Shown: in pieces, positions 54,794 to 63,760 of the stretch
How the letters are laid out: the number at the start of each line of letters is the position of its first letter
Numbering within the stretch: the first letter of the stretch is position 1
DNA from: Patescibacteria group bacterium
Lineage (GTDB): Bacteria; Patescibacteriota; Microgenomatia; UBA1406; GWC2-37-13
Direction of reading: 5' to 3'
Assembly: GCA_026004415.1 (NCBI GenBank)
Contig: BPJC01000003.1
Location: 113,178 to 177,177, forward strand
DNA length: 64,000 nt
Program-made: the position numbers and the translations under genes
The notes under the pieces: generated by a model
Told to the model about the DNA's origin: nothing
Database searches by the model: none
Seen by the model: the letters and a program-made list of their open reading frames with translations, nothing else

Positions 54794-54818
54794 ATTTTAT
54801 AAGTTAAGTTTATTTAAA

Positions 54819-55754
54819 ATGAAGTATAAATTTTACCCATATTGTTTTTTTAATGGCAAAATAGTGAGTTTTGAGTCTGCTAAGGTTTCTGTAGCAACTA
54901 AAGCACTTCAGTATGGTATGGGAGTATTTGGAGGTATAAGAGGTTATTATAGAAAAGACCTGTCTGGCGTTTTTGTGTTTAGGCTTTCAGATCATTACAA
55001 AAGATTTTTAAATTCATTAAAGATTTTGGGTGTCAAGTTCCCTTATTCGCATAAGCAGTTAGTTGATATTACAGTTTCTTTAATTAAAAAAAACGCTCCA
55101 AAGAGCAATTTTTATTTACGACCGTTTGCTTACGCTGATTCTTTAGGTTTATCTCCTAATTTTGCATTAGATTCTGATTTTGACTTTACCTTGTATATGT
55201 TGCCACTGGAGGAATATCTGTCTGTAAATAAAGGTCTTAAGGTTAAGGTGTCTTCATTTCGTCGTTTATCAGATAATGCTATTCCATCTAGGGCAAAGAT
55301 TTCTGGAGCTTATGTTAACTCTGCTTTAGCCAGTAAAGAAGCTCTTGATAATGGTTGTGATGAAGCAATATTTTTGACTGAAGATGGACATATAGCAGAA
55401 GGTTCTGCTGAAAACTTATTTATTGTAAGAAACAATACCTTAATCACTAGTCCTGTTTCAGATGAGATATTGGAGGGTATTACTAGAGAAACAGTTATGT
55501 ATTTGGCTAAAAGATCTGGAATCAATGTTGTTGAAAGAAAGATAGATAGATCTGAGTTGTATGTTTGTGATGAAGCGTTTTTTTCAGGAACAGGAGTTCA
55601 GATTTCATGGATAAAAGAGATAGATGGTAGGACTGTTGGCAATGGAAAAATAGGTAAGATAACCAAATTGTTGCAAGATCTTTATTTTAAGGTTGTACAG
55701 GGTTTTGATGACGAGACAGAGTCTTTGAGAACATTTATAAATCTAAAAAAATAA
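54819..55754 (+). CDS. ilvE: Branched-chain amino acid aminotransferase
   Basis: A 311-residue fold-type IV PLP enzyme with KALQYGMGVFGGIRGYY, YLRPFAY, the PLP lysine in RAKISGAYVNS (K160), DEAIFLTEDGHIAEGSAENLF and EGITRETVMYLA. It transfers amino groups between glutamate and 2-oxo acids to give Ile, Val and Leu. It is the first gene after the attenuator; ilvB follows after 2 bp. Confidence 0.95.
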   Translation: MKYKFYPYCFFNGKIVSFESAKVSVATKALQYGMGVFGGIRGYYRKDLSGVFVFRLSDHYKRFLNSLKILGVKFPYSHKQLVDITVSLIKKNAPKSNFYLRPFAYADSLGLSPNFALDSDFDFTLYMLPLEEYLSVNKGLKVKVSSFRRLSDNAIPSRAKISGAYVNSALASKEALDNGCDEAIFLTEDGHIAEGSAENLFIVRNNTLITSPVSDEILEGITRETVMYLAKRSGINVVERKIDRSELYVCDEAFFSGTGVQISWIKEIDGRTVGNGKIGKITKLLQDLYFKVVQGFDDETESLRTFINLKK

Positions 55755-55756
55755 AT

Positions 55757-57481
55757 ATGCAAATGAAACAAATCACAGGAGCAGAACTGCTTTTGCAAAA
55801 ACTTGCATATTTAGGTGTTGATTTGGTTTTCGGTTATCCAGGAGGAGCTGTAATGCCTTTGCATGATGCTTTATATAAATATCAGAGCAAGATTAAACAT
55901 GTTTTGGCCAGACATGAACAAGGAGCTGTGCATATGGCAGAGGGTTGGGCAAGAATGAAAGGTAGAGCAGGAGTTTGTGTTGTAACTTCAGGACCTGGAG
56001 CAACAAATTTAGTTACTGGCATTGCTGATGCTATGATGGATTCTGTTCCATTAGTTTGCTTTACTGGTCAGGTAGCTTCTTCTTTTATTGGCAGTGATGC
56101 TTTTCAGGAAACTGATGTTATTGGTATAACTGCTCCTATAACCAAATGGAATTACCAAATTACTGATTCTAGAGAGATTCCTTATATTGTTGAAAAAGCA
56201 TTTTATATTGCTGAATCAGGTAGACCAGGACCTGTTGTTGTCGATATCAGCAAAGATGCTCAGCTTAATTCTGTGTCAGAAAATGAGTTTTCTAGATTCG
56301 ATAAAAATGATTTAAAAAGCTATAGACCAAATTATTTTCCTAATATGAATCAGATTAGATCTGCTGTTGATTTAATCGAAAAAAGTAAACGGCCATTGGT
56401 TTTGGTTGGGCATGGTGTGATCATAGCTCAAGCAGAGTCTGAGTTAAAAGAATTTGTTGAAAAGGCGAATCTTCCTTTTGCTTGTACTTTGCATGGTTTG
56501 TCTGCATTGTCAAAAAAACATCCTAATTATGTTGGTTTTTTAGGTATGCATGGTAATTATGCTCCTAATATTTTAACTAATAAAGCCGATGTGCTAATTG
56601 CTTTAGGTATGCGTTTTGATGATAGGGTTACAGGAAACTTGGAGAAATATGCTCCAAAGGCTAAAGTTATTCATATTGATATTGATCCGGCTGAGTTGAA
56701 TAAGAATGTAAAAGCAGAGATTCCAATTGTAGCTGATGTAAAAAAGGCTTTGCAGGAAATTAATAAGTTGATAAAAAGCTCTAATAAAAGAGATAAATGG
56801 TTTGAAGAATTTAAAAAAGGATTTGAGTTGGAGAAACAAAAAGTTTTGTCTCGTCAGTTAAACAATAGTTCAGAAAAAATTTTGATGGCTGAGGTTGTGT
56901 CTATGATCTCTGATCTTACTAATGGTAAAGCTAATATCGTTTCAGATGTTGGTCAACATCAAATGATTACAGCAAGGTATTATGAATTTGACAGGTTCAA
57001 TAGTTGGGTATCTTCTGGTGGGTTAGGCACGATGGGTTTTGGTTTGCCAGCTGGATTAGGTGTGAAGTTGGCAAGAGAAGATGAACAGGTTGTTGCAATT
57101 GTCGGTGATGGAGGTTTTCAGATGACTTTTCAAGAGCTTGGCACAGCGGTTGAGTATAACATTGGTTTGAAGACTGTAGTTTTGAATAATTCTTTTTTAG
57201 GTATGGTAAGACAATGGCAAGAGTTGTTTTTTGATAAAAGATATGCTTTCACAGAGATGAAAAATCCTGATTTTGTCAAAATTGCTCAAGCCTATGGTAT
57301 TCAAGCACAGAGAATCTCTAAAAAAACTAATCTTAAATCAGCAATTCAAAAAATGTTGGAGTTTGAGGGTCCATATTTATTGGAGGTTATAGTAGAGAAA
57401 GAAGATAATGTGTTTCCAATGGTTCCAGCAGGTGCTAGTTTAGATGAAATAATATTAGAAGTTTCTCAGATAAAAAAATAG
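55757..57481 (+). CDS. ilvB: Acetolactate synthase large (catalytic) subunit
   Basis: A 574-residue ThDP enzyme with the catalytic Glu in ARHEQGAVHMAEGWAR, TSGPGATNLVTGIADA, a central FAD/cofactor domain (ALGMRFDDRVTG), and the ThDP-Mg motif GDGGFQMTFQELGTAVEYN with NNSFLGMVRQWQE. It condenses pyruvate with pyruvate or 2-oxobutyrate, the first common step of valine and isoleucine synthesis. Full length. Its stop codon overlaps the GTG start of the small-subunit fusion by 1 bp. Confidence 0.97.
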   Translation: MQMKQITGAELLLQKLAYLGVDLVFGYPGGAVMPLHDALYKYQSKIKHVLARHEQGAVHMAEGWARMKGRAGVCVVTSGPGATNLVTGIADAMMDSVPLVCFTGQVASSFIGSDAFQETDVIGITAPITKWNYQITDSREIPYIVEKAFYIAESGRPGPVVVDISKDAQLNSVSENEFSRFDKNDLKSYRPNYFPNMNQIRSAVDLIEKSKRPLVLVGHGVIIAQAESELKEFVEKANLPFACTLHGLSALSKKHPNYVGFLGMHGNYAPNILTNKADVLIALGMRFDDRVTGNLEKYAPKAKVIHIDIDPAELNKNVKAEIPIVADVKKALQEINKLIKSSNKRDKWFEEFKKGFELEKQKVLSRQLNNSSEKILMAEVVSMISDLTNGKANIVSDVGQHQMITARYYEFDRFNSWVSSGGLGTMGFGLPAGLGVKLAREDEQVVAIVGDGGFQMTFQELGTAVEYNIGLKTVVLNNSFLGMVRQWQELFFDKRYAFTEMKNPDFVKIAQAYGIQAQRISKKTNLKSAIQKMLEFEGPYLLEVIVEKEDNVFPMVPAGASLDEIILEVSQIKK

Positions 57482-59151
57482 TGATAACCTTTTTAGTTTT
57501 GTCTGAAAACAAGCCTGGAGTTTTATACAGAATAGCAGATGTATTTTTGAAAAGAAAAATAAATATTCAGTCTTTAACTGTGGCAGAGATTGACAAAAAC
57601 CTTTCTAGATTTACTATAACAGCTTATTGTGATAATGCAAATGTTGAAAAAGTTGAGAAAAATTTATACAAGATTATTGAAGTTGTAAAGGTAACATCAG
57701 CCTATGATCAGGAGTTAATCTTTAAAGAATTAGTAATAGTAAAGGTTAATTCAGCAAGTCCTTATGCTATCAGGGATCTGGATGATCTGATTTATCTTCA
57801 TAAGGCAGAGATTGTTTATACAACAGAGTCAGCGGTTTATATTGAAAAACAAGGTACTGAAGATGATATTAACTCATTTTTAAATTCAGTCCGTCCGTAC
57901 GGCATAAAAGAAATAGTAAGATCTGGCAGGATCGGCCTTTTAAAACCTAAGAATGATAAAAAAACTGTTGATTTTAGCTTAAACTGTCCAGATTATATTG
58001 AGATGTTAGATGTTTCTGCTATCAAAAAGATTGAGTATTATAGCAAAGAGTTTAAAGATGTAGTTTCTTTGGCACAAGGAACACCAGCGTCAGCTACTGA
58101 CAAAGCTATTAGAGAAGCGGCAAAGTATGCTATAGATAAAGGATTGGTTGATAAATACACATCAGGTTATGGTATAGATCAACTTCGTGAGTTGTTGGTG
58201 AAAAAGTTAAAACATGAAAATAATCTGCCTAATATAAACAAAAATAATATTATAGTGACTCATGGTGCCGCCGAAGGTTTAATGGCAATTTTTTTGGCTT
58301 TGTTTAGGCGAAACGATGAGATAGTTGTTATAACGCCAGATTATGCTTCGCATTTAACTCAGATTAGAATTTCACGCAAGGGTGGCAGACCTGTTTTTTT
58401 GCCTATGCAGATTAAAAATGGAGGTTGGAGTTTTAGTTTAGATAAGTTAGAATCAATAATTACAGTCAATACTAAGGCAATACTTATCTGTAATCCTTCT
58501 AATCCTACGGGCAAGGTTTACAGTCGTGAAGAACTTGAGGGTATTTTAGAAATTGCACAGAAATATAATTTGTTAGTTATAACTGATGAAATTTATGAAA
58601 AGTTTGTGTATGGTAAAAAACAGCATATTAGTTTTGCTTCTTTATCTAATGCTTTTGAACGAACCATATCTATTTTTGGTTTTTCGAAATCTTTTTCAAT
58701 GACTGGTTGGAGGATTGGTTACATTGTTGCAGACGAAAGCATTATAAAAAATATTTTTAAAGTTCATGATGCTCTAATCACTTGTCCTACAGCTGTTAGT
58801 CAGTATGCGGCTATAGCAGCGCTAGAAAATAGCGACAGAATCGTTCAAAGACTAAAAGAAGAGTATGAAGAAAAAAGGAAGTTGTGTATTTCATTGTTAA
58901 AGGATAACCCAAAAATTGAGTTTGCTCATCCTGATGGAGCTTATTATTTATTTTTTAAGATTAAAGGAGTAGATGATGATTTTAAGTTTGCTCTTAGATT
59001 GATTGAAGAAGCAGGTGTTGCTATAGTACCTGGTTCTGCTTTTGGATTAGGTGGGGAGGGTTTTTTTCGAATAGCATTTTGTAGAGAAAGAGAAAGTATT
59101 ATAGAGGGTATTGAGAGATTAAATAATTATTTAAAAAAAATTAGGTTATAA
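57481..59151 (+). CDS. Fusion of acetolactate synthase small subunit (IlvH) with a class I/II PLP aminotransferase
   Basis: A 556-residue protein starting at GTG. Residues about 1-75 are the ACT domain of the IlvH/IlvN small subunit (SENKPGVLYRIADVFLKRK). Residues about 80-158 are the C-terminal small-subunit domain (VRPYGIKEIVRSGRIGLL). From about 165 to the end is a complete fold-type I aminotransferase: ASATDKAIREAAKYA, CNPSNPTGKVYSREEL, TDEIYEKFVY, the PLP lysine in GFSKSFSMTGWRIGY (K403), HPDGAYYLFFKI, FFRIAFCRE. The ACT part should bind valine and regulate IlvB. The aminotransferase resembles the aspartate/alanine group and could act on alanine, valine or glutamate. The frame is continuous across the join. 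Confidence 0.9.
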   Translation: MITFLVLSENKPGVLYRIADVFLKRKINIQSLTVAEIDKNLSRFTITAYCDNANVEKVEKNLYKIIEVVKVTSAYDQELIFKELVIVKVNSASPYAIRDLDDLIYLHKAEIVYTTESAVYIEKQGTEDDINSFLNSVRPYGIKEIVRSGRIGLLKPKNDKKTVDFSLNCPDYIEMLDVSAIKKIEYYSKEFKDVVSLAQGTPASATDKAIREAAKYAIDKGLVDKYTSGYGIDQLRELLVKKLKHENNLPNINKNNIIVTHGAAEGLMAIFLALFRRNDEIVVITPDYASHLTQIRISRKGGRPVFLPMQIKNGGWSFSLDKLESIITVNTKAILICNPSNPTGKVYSREELEGILEIAQKYNLLVITDEIYEKFVYGKKQHISFASLSNAFERTISIFGFSKSFSMTGWRIGYIVADESIIKNIFKVHDALITCPTAVSQYAAIAALENSDRIVQRLKEEYEEKRKLCISLLKDNPKIEFAHPDGAYYLFFKIKGVDDDFKFALRLIEEAGVAIVPGSAFGLGGEGFFRIAFCRERESIIEGIERLNNYLKKIRL

Positions 59152-59167
59152 GTTTAATTTTAATCCT

Positions 59168-60283
59168 ATGGCAAAAATAAATTTTGGCGGCATTGAGGAA
59201 AATGTAGTTACCCGTGAAGAGTTTAGTTTAGATAAAGCAAGGGAGATTTTAAGAGATGAGGTTATTGCTGTAATTGGTTATGGAGTTCAAGGTCCTGCGC
59301 AAGCATTGAATCTTAAAGATAATGGTTTTAATGTTATTGTAGGACAAAGAAGGTCTGGTTTTTCATGGCAAAAAGCTGTTGAAGATGGTTGGCAGGAGGG
59401 AAAGGATCTTTTTGATATAGAAGAAGCTGTTGATAGAGGTAGCATCATTGCTTATTTATTGTCTGATGCCGGTCAGATTGAAGTTTGGCCAAGAATAAAA
59501 AAATACTTGACTTCAGGCAAAGCACTTTATTTTTCACATGGTTTTGGAGTTGTCTATAAAGACCATACCGGTATTGTGCCTCCAAATGATATTGATGTCA
59601 TCTTAGTAGCGCCTAAAGGAGCTGGAAGATCTGTTCGTGAGCATTTTCTTAAAGGTAAAGGTATAAACGCTAGTTATGCTGTTTTTCAAGATTATACAGG
59701 AAAGGCTTTAGAAAGAACTTTGGCAATGGGTATAGGTATTGGAGCAGGATATTTGTTTGAAACTACATTTGAAAAAGAAGTTTATAGTGATTTAACAGGA
59801 GAAAGAGGAGTTTTGTTGGGCGCTTTGGCAGGAGTGATGGAAGCACAGTATAACCTTTTAAGGAAGTATGGACATTCTCCATCTGAAGCTTTTAATGAGA
59901 CTGTTGAGGAATTAACAGAGAGTTTAATTCCTTTAATGGCTCAAAAAGGAGTAGATTGGATGATCGCAAATTGTTCCACTACAGCACAAAGAGGAGCTTT
60001 AGACTGGAAAGATAAGTTTAGAAAAGCAGTAGAACCTGTTTTTGAACAGTTGTACAAAAGAGTTAAGTCTGGCCAAGAGGCAAAAAGAGTCATTGAAGAA
60101 AATAGCAAGTCAGACTATAGAGAGAGATTAAATCAAGAGTTGTCTCAAATTCATAACTCTGAAATGTGGCAGGCTGGAGCTGTAGTTAGGCAGTTGAGAC
60201 CTGAGAATCAAGAAGTTAGAGCTATAGCAAAAAACGAAAAAAAACAGATTGTCAAAGTAAGTAGAAAATTAAAAAACAAATAA
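59168..60283 (+). CDS. ilvC: Ketol-acid reductoisomerase, eukaryote/Bacteroidetes-like form
   Basis: A 371-residue enzyme starting MAKINFGGIEENVVTREEF, with VIGYGVQGPAQALNLKDNGFNVIVGQRR (Rossmann loop; Arg and Ser residues suggest NADPH), LVAPKGAGRSVREHFL, and metal ligands in DLTGERGVLLGALAGVMEAQYN. The N-terminal FGGIEENVVTREEF signature is typical of fungal and Bacteroidetes enzymes, not of the usual short bacterial KARI, suggesting lateral acquisition. It converts acetolactate or acetohydroxybutyrate to the dihydroxy acids. Confidence 0.95.
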   Translation: MAKINFGGIEENVVTREEFSLDKAREILRDEVIAVIGYGVQGPAQALNLKDNGFNVIVGQRRSGFSWQKAVEDGWQEGKDLFDIEEAVDRGSIIAYLLSDAGQIEVWPRIKKYLTSGKALYFSHGFGVVYKDHTGIVPPNDIDVILVAPKGAGRSVREHFLKGKGINASYAVFQDYTGKALERTLAMGIGIGAGYLFETTFEKEVYSDLTGERGVLLGALAGVMEAQYNLLRKYGHSPSEAFNETVEELTESLIPLMAQKGVDWMIANCSTTAQRGALDWKDKFRKAVEPVFEQLYKRVKSGQEAKRVIEENSKSDYRERLNQELSQIHNSEMWQAGAVVRQLRPENQEVRAIAKNEKKQIVKVSRKLKNK

Positions 60284-60306
60284 TTTATTTAAGTTTTAAT
60301 ATAAAA

Positions 60307-61554
60307 ATGATAAATATTAATTTAATACAAAAAGCCAAAGTTTTATTGAATGGCGTTGCCATCAAATCTCCTCTTGAATATGTGTCAAGAATCTCTGATG
60401 AGCTTTCCAACAAAGTTTATCTGAAGAGAGAAGATTTGCAAATTGTTCGTTCGTATAAAATAAGAGGTGCTTTTACAAAAATATCTTTTTTAATTCAAAA
60501 AGGTTTTAAAAAAGGTTTTGTTTGTTCTTCAGCTGGAAATCATGCTCAGGGTTTTGCCTATGCCTGTTTTAAGAATAAAGTAAAAGGTTTTATTTTTATG
60601 CCTGTCAGCACTCCAAAGCAGAAGGTTGACAGAGTAGCTTATTTTGGCAAGGAGTTTGTAGAAATAAAACTTGTAGGCGACAGTTATGATGAAACTCAAA
60701 CAGAAGCATTAAACTTTTGTCAGAAAAATAAGCTAAAGTTTGTTCATCCTTTTGATGATGAAGAGATAATAGCTGGTCAGGGGACAATAGGTCTAGAGTT
60801 AATTGAAGACTTATCTGCCAATATAGATTATATCTTTGCTCCGATCGGAGGTGGAGGGCTAATAAGCGGTATTGCCTCTGTAATAAAACAAATAGATAGC
60901 AGGATCAAGATTATAGGAGTTGAGCCTAAAGGCGCAGATAGTATGTATCAATCTTTAAAAAAGAACAAATTAGTTGAGCTTAAAACCTTAGATAAATTTG
61001 TAGACGGCACAGCAGTCAAAAAACCTGGTCAGTTGTGTTTTAACATCATAAAGCAGTCAGTAGATGAGGTAGTAGTAGTAGATGAAGGAGCAGTGGCTGA
61101 AAAAGTTTTAGATTTATATCAAAATGAAGGAATAATTACTGAGCCGGCAGGAGCATTAGCTTTAACGGGTGCCTACAAATACATAAAATACAATAACATC
61201 CAGAACAAAACTATTGTTTGTATTATTAGTGGAGGCAATAATGATCTGCTGAGATACCCTGAGATTATGGAAAGAGCTCTTATTTATCAAGGCAGAAAAA
61301 AATATTTTATTATTGAGTTTTATCAAAAGCCGGGACAGTTAAGAAGATTTTTGAATGAGGTACTAGGAGAGAACGATGATATTGTTTTGTTTGAGTATTT
61401 GAAAAAAAACAACAAAGAAAAAGGTCCTGCATTGGTTGGTTTGGAGTTTGCCACAAAAAAAGATGCTGACCAAATTTATAATAAGCTAAAAAAAGCTGGG
61501 TTTAGTTTTAAAGAGGTTCATCCGGGAGATGATAATTTTTATTTATTAGTTTAA
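60307..61554 (+). CDS. ilvA: Threonine deaminase
   Basis: A 415-residue PLP enzyme with YLKREDLQIVRSYKIRGAF (PLP lysine K51), SSAGNHAQGFAYAC, GGGGLISGIASV, EPAGALALTGAYK and ISGGNND. A C-terminal ACT-like domain (IEFYQKPGQLRRFLNEVLG) is present in the short, single-domain form. It makes 2-oxobutyrate from threonine, the entry to isoleucine synthesis, and is usually inhibited by isoleucine through the ACT-like domain. Confidence 0.94.
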   Translation: MININLIQKAKVLLNGVAIKSPLEYVSRISDELSNKVYLKREDLQIVRSYKIRGAFTKISFLIQKGFKKGFVCSSAGNHAQGFAYACFKNKVKGFIFMPVSTPKQKVDRVAYFGKEFVEIKLVGDSYDETQTEALNFCQKNKLKFVHPFDDEEIIAGQGTIGLELIEDLSANIDYIFAPIGGGGLISGIASVIKQIDSRIKIIGVEPKGADSMYQSLKKNKLVELKTLDKFVDGTAVKKPGQLCFNIIKQSVDEVVVVDEGAVAEKVLDLYQNEGIITEPAGALALTGAYKYIKYNNIQNKTIVCIISGGNNDLLRYPEIMERALIYQGRKKYFIIEFYQKPGQLRRFLNEVLGENDDIVLFEYLKKNNKEKGPALVGLEFATKKDADQIYNKLKKAGFSFKEVHPGDDNFYLLV

Positions 61555-61566
61555 GATCGAATAATA

Positions 61567-63336
61567 ATGAAAAAAACAAAGAACTTTATTAATGAAGGAA
61601 TTCAGACAGTCAGAGATAAAGGACCTGATATTTTTAGAAAAAGTTATCATATGTTGCCGAATATTTCTTTGATGATTGCCGCAGGAGTTATAAAAAAAGT
61701 TTCAGATGTTAACAAGCCTTTTATAACGGTAATTAATTCATATACAACACACATACCTGGTCATTCTCATCTTAATGTTTTTGGAGAATATTTAGTAAAG
61801 TCTTTGCAGAAAAAAGGATTTAATGTTTGGTACTGCAATATAGGAGGAGCTGTAGATGATGGTATTGCAATGGGTCATTTTGGCATGAAGTACTCATTGC
61901 CGTCGCGGGAGTTAATTACAGATCAAATAGAAACTATTATAGGAGCTCACCCGCCATCAGCTTGGATTGGTATCGGAAACTGCGATAAGATTGTACCTGC
62001 TATGCTTAATGCAATGGTTAGAATTGATATTCCATCAATCTATGTATCAGGAGGTCCTATGCTTGCCGGATCTGATAATACTGATCTAATTACAGTATTT
62101 GAAGGGGTAGGAAAGTTTTCGGCTGGAAAGATGAAAAAGTCAGAGTTGTTAAAACTTACAGAGTCAGCCTGCAGAACCTGCGGCAGTTGCGCAGGAATGT
62201 TTACAGCCAACTCAATGAACTGTTTAGCTGAAGCAATAGGGTTAGCTTTGCCAGGTAATGGGACAATTCCAGCCGCAGAATGGATTGATAAAAAAAACTT
62301 TAATTGGAGATTAAACCCAAGACGGTTTAAGTTGTTTGATCGGGTTGCGGACAGAATTGGTTATTTAATTGAACATAAGATTACTCCAAGTCAAATAATT
62401 GATAAACAAGCCATTGATAATGCCTTTATTTTAGATATGGCAATGGGAGGGTCAACAAATACAGTACTGCACACATTAGCTTTGGCTTATGAAGCTGGTA
62501 TTAAGTATGACTTAAAAAGTATCCAACAGTTATCTAAAAAAACTCCTAATGTTTGCAAAGTATCACCATCAAGGCCAGATATTCATGTTGAAGATGTTGA
62601 TCGGGTCGGAGGTATAATGGCAATATTGAAAGCTATATTAAATTACACAGAGGCTCCGTTTGATGCTAAAAAAACCACAGTAGCAGGAAAATTAATAGAT
62701 TATATCAAGACAGCTCCTGATCCAGATGGAGATGTTATCAGAGTTGGCAAGAATGTTTTTTCCCAAGAAGGAGGGTTAAGGATTCTATATGGAAATATAG
62801 CTCCAGACGGCTCCGTTGTTAAAACTGCTGGAGTTGATCCTAATATGATGGTTTTTGAAGGCAGAGCTGTTTGTTTTAACAGCCAAGAATCTGCTCTTAA
62901 AGCTATTTTAAAACGCAGAATAAAAGACGGTGATGTAGTTGTTATTCGTTATGAAGGCCCTAAAGGAGGTCCCGGAATGCAAGAGATGTTGTCGCCGACA
63001 TCTGCTTTAAAAGGTCAAGGTATTAAGGCCGCTCTTATTACAGACGGCAGATTTTCTGGCGGAACTAGAGGATTATGTGTTGGTCATATTTCACCTGAAG
63101 CCGCCAGTAGAGGTCCGATAGCAGTTATAAGAGATGGTGACAAGATCTTTATTGACGCCAATAAAGGAGTTTTAGAGCTTAAGGTTTCAGATAGAGAAAT
63201 AAAAAAAAGACTTGCAAAACTGCCTGAATTTGAACCAAAGGTAAAACGAGGCTGGTTGTATAGATACAGCAAGCATGTTACTAGCGCAAATTATGGAGCA
63301 GTAATGGAGGATATAATAGCAAATATTAACAGTTAA
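61567..63336 (+). CDS. ilvD: Dihydroxy-acid dehydratase
   Basis: A 589-residue Fe-S dehydratase with [30 protein letters not shown], the cluster Cys segment [32 protein letters not shown], and [16 protein letters not shown] with [22 protein letters not shown] near the C-terminus. It dehydrates the dihydroxy acids to the 2-oxo acids used by IlvE. Full length. It completes the Ile/Val pathway in this operon. Confidence 0.96.
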   Translation: MKKTKNFINEGIQTVRDKGPDIFRKSYHMLPNISLMIAAGVIKKVSDVNKPFITVINSYTTHIPGHSHLNVFGEYLVKSLQKKGFNVWYCNIGGAVDDGIAMGHFGMKYSLPSRELITDQIETIIGAHPPSAWIGIGNCDKIVPAMLNAMVRIDIPSIYVSGGPMLAGSDNTDLITVFEGVGKFSAGKMKKSELLKLTESACRTCGSCAGMFTANSMNCLAEAIGLALPGNGTIPAAEWIDKKNFNWRLNPRRFKLFDRVADRIGYLIEHKITPSQIIDKQAIDNAFILDMAMGGSTNTVLHTLALAYEAGIKYDLKSIQQLSKKTPNVCKVSPSRPDIHVEDVDRVGGIMAILKAILNYTEAPFDAKKTTVAGKLIDYIKTAPDPDGDVIRVGKNVFSQEGGLRILYGNIAPDGSVVKTAGVDPNMMVFEGRAVCFNSQESALKAILKRRIKDGDVVVIRYEGPKGGPGMQEMLSPTSALKGQGIKAALITDGRFSGGTRGLCVGHISPEAASRGPIAVIRDGDKIFIDANKGVLELKVSDREIKKRLAKLPEFEPKVKRGWLYRYSKHVTSANYGAVMEDIIANINS

Positions 63337-63344
63337 ATTAATCT

Positions 63345-63719
63345 ATGAAAACAGTAAACACAACAAAAGCGCCAATGCCTGTAGGTCCATATAGTCAGGC
63401 AGTTATTGCCCAAAATTTAGTTTTTTGTTCAGGACAGATAGGGATTGATCCAAAGACTAATAAATTAGTTGATGGTTTTAACAAACAAGTTAGACAGATA
63501 TTCGAAAATATAAAAAAGATTTTGCAAGTTTCCGGTTCAGGTATAAATCAAATTGTTAAGGTAACGGTTTATCTTACTAATTCAGGTGATTTTGAAACAT
63601 TTAATAAAATATATGAAAACTATATTAAGCACAAGCCTGCCAGAACAACGGTATTTGTTGAAAAACTTCCTAAAAAGGCATTGCTTGAAGTTGAGGTAAT
63701 AGCAATTAATGTAACTTAA
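63345..63719 (+). CDS. ridA: RidA family enamine/imine deaminase
   Basis: A 124-residue protein with KAPMPVGPYSQAV, VFCSGQIGIDPKTNKLVDG, VKVTVYLTNSGDFETFN and KPARTTVFVEKLPKKALLEVEVIA; the Arg of PARTT is the catalytic residue. RidA hydrolyses the reactive 2-aminoacrylate released by threonine/serine deaminase (IlvA), protecting PLP enzymes such as IlvE. Its place 8 bp after ilvD fits that job. Confidence 0.96.
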   Translation: MKTVNTTKAPMPVGPYSQAVIAQNLVFCSGQIGIDPKTNKLVDGFNKQVRQIFENIKKILQVSGSGINQIVKVTVYLTNSGDFETFNKIYENYIKHKPARTTVFVEKLPKKALLEVEVIAINVT

Positions 63720-63760
63720 TATATGAAGCAAGTAAGCAAGATTATTTTTAGTTACTTCTT

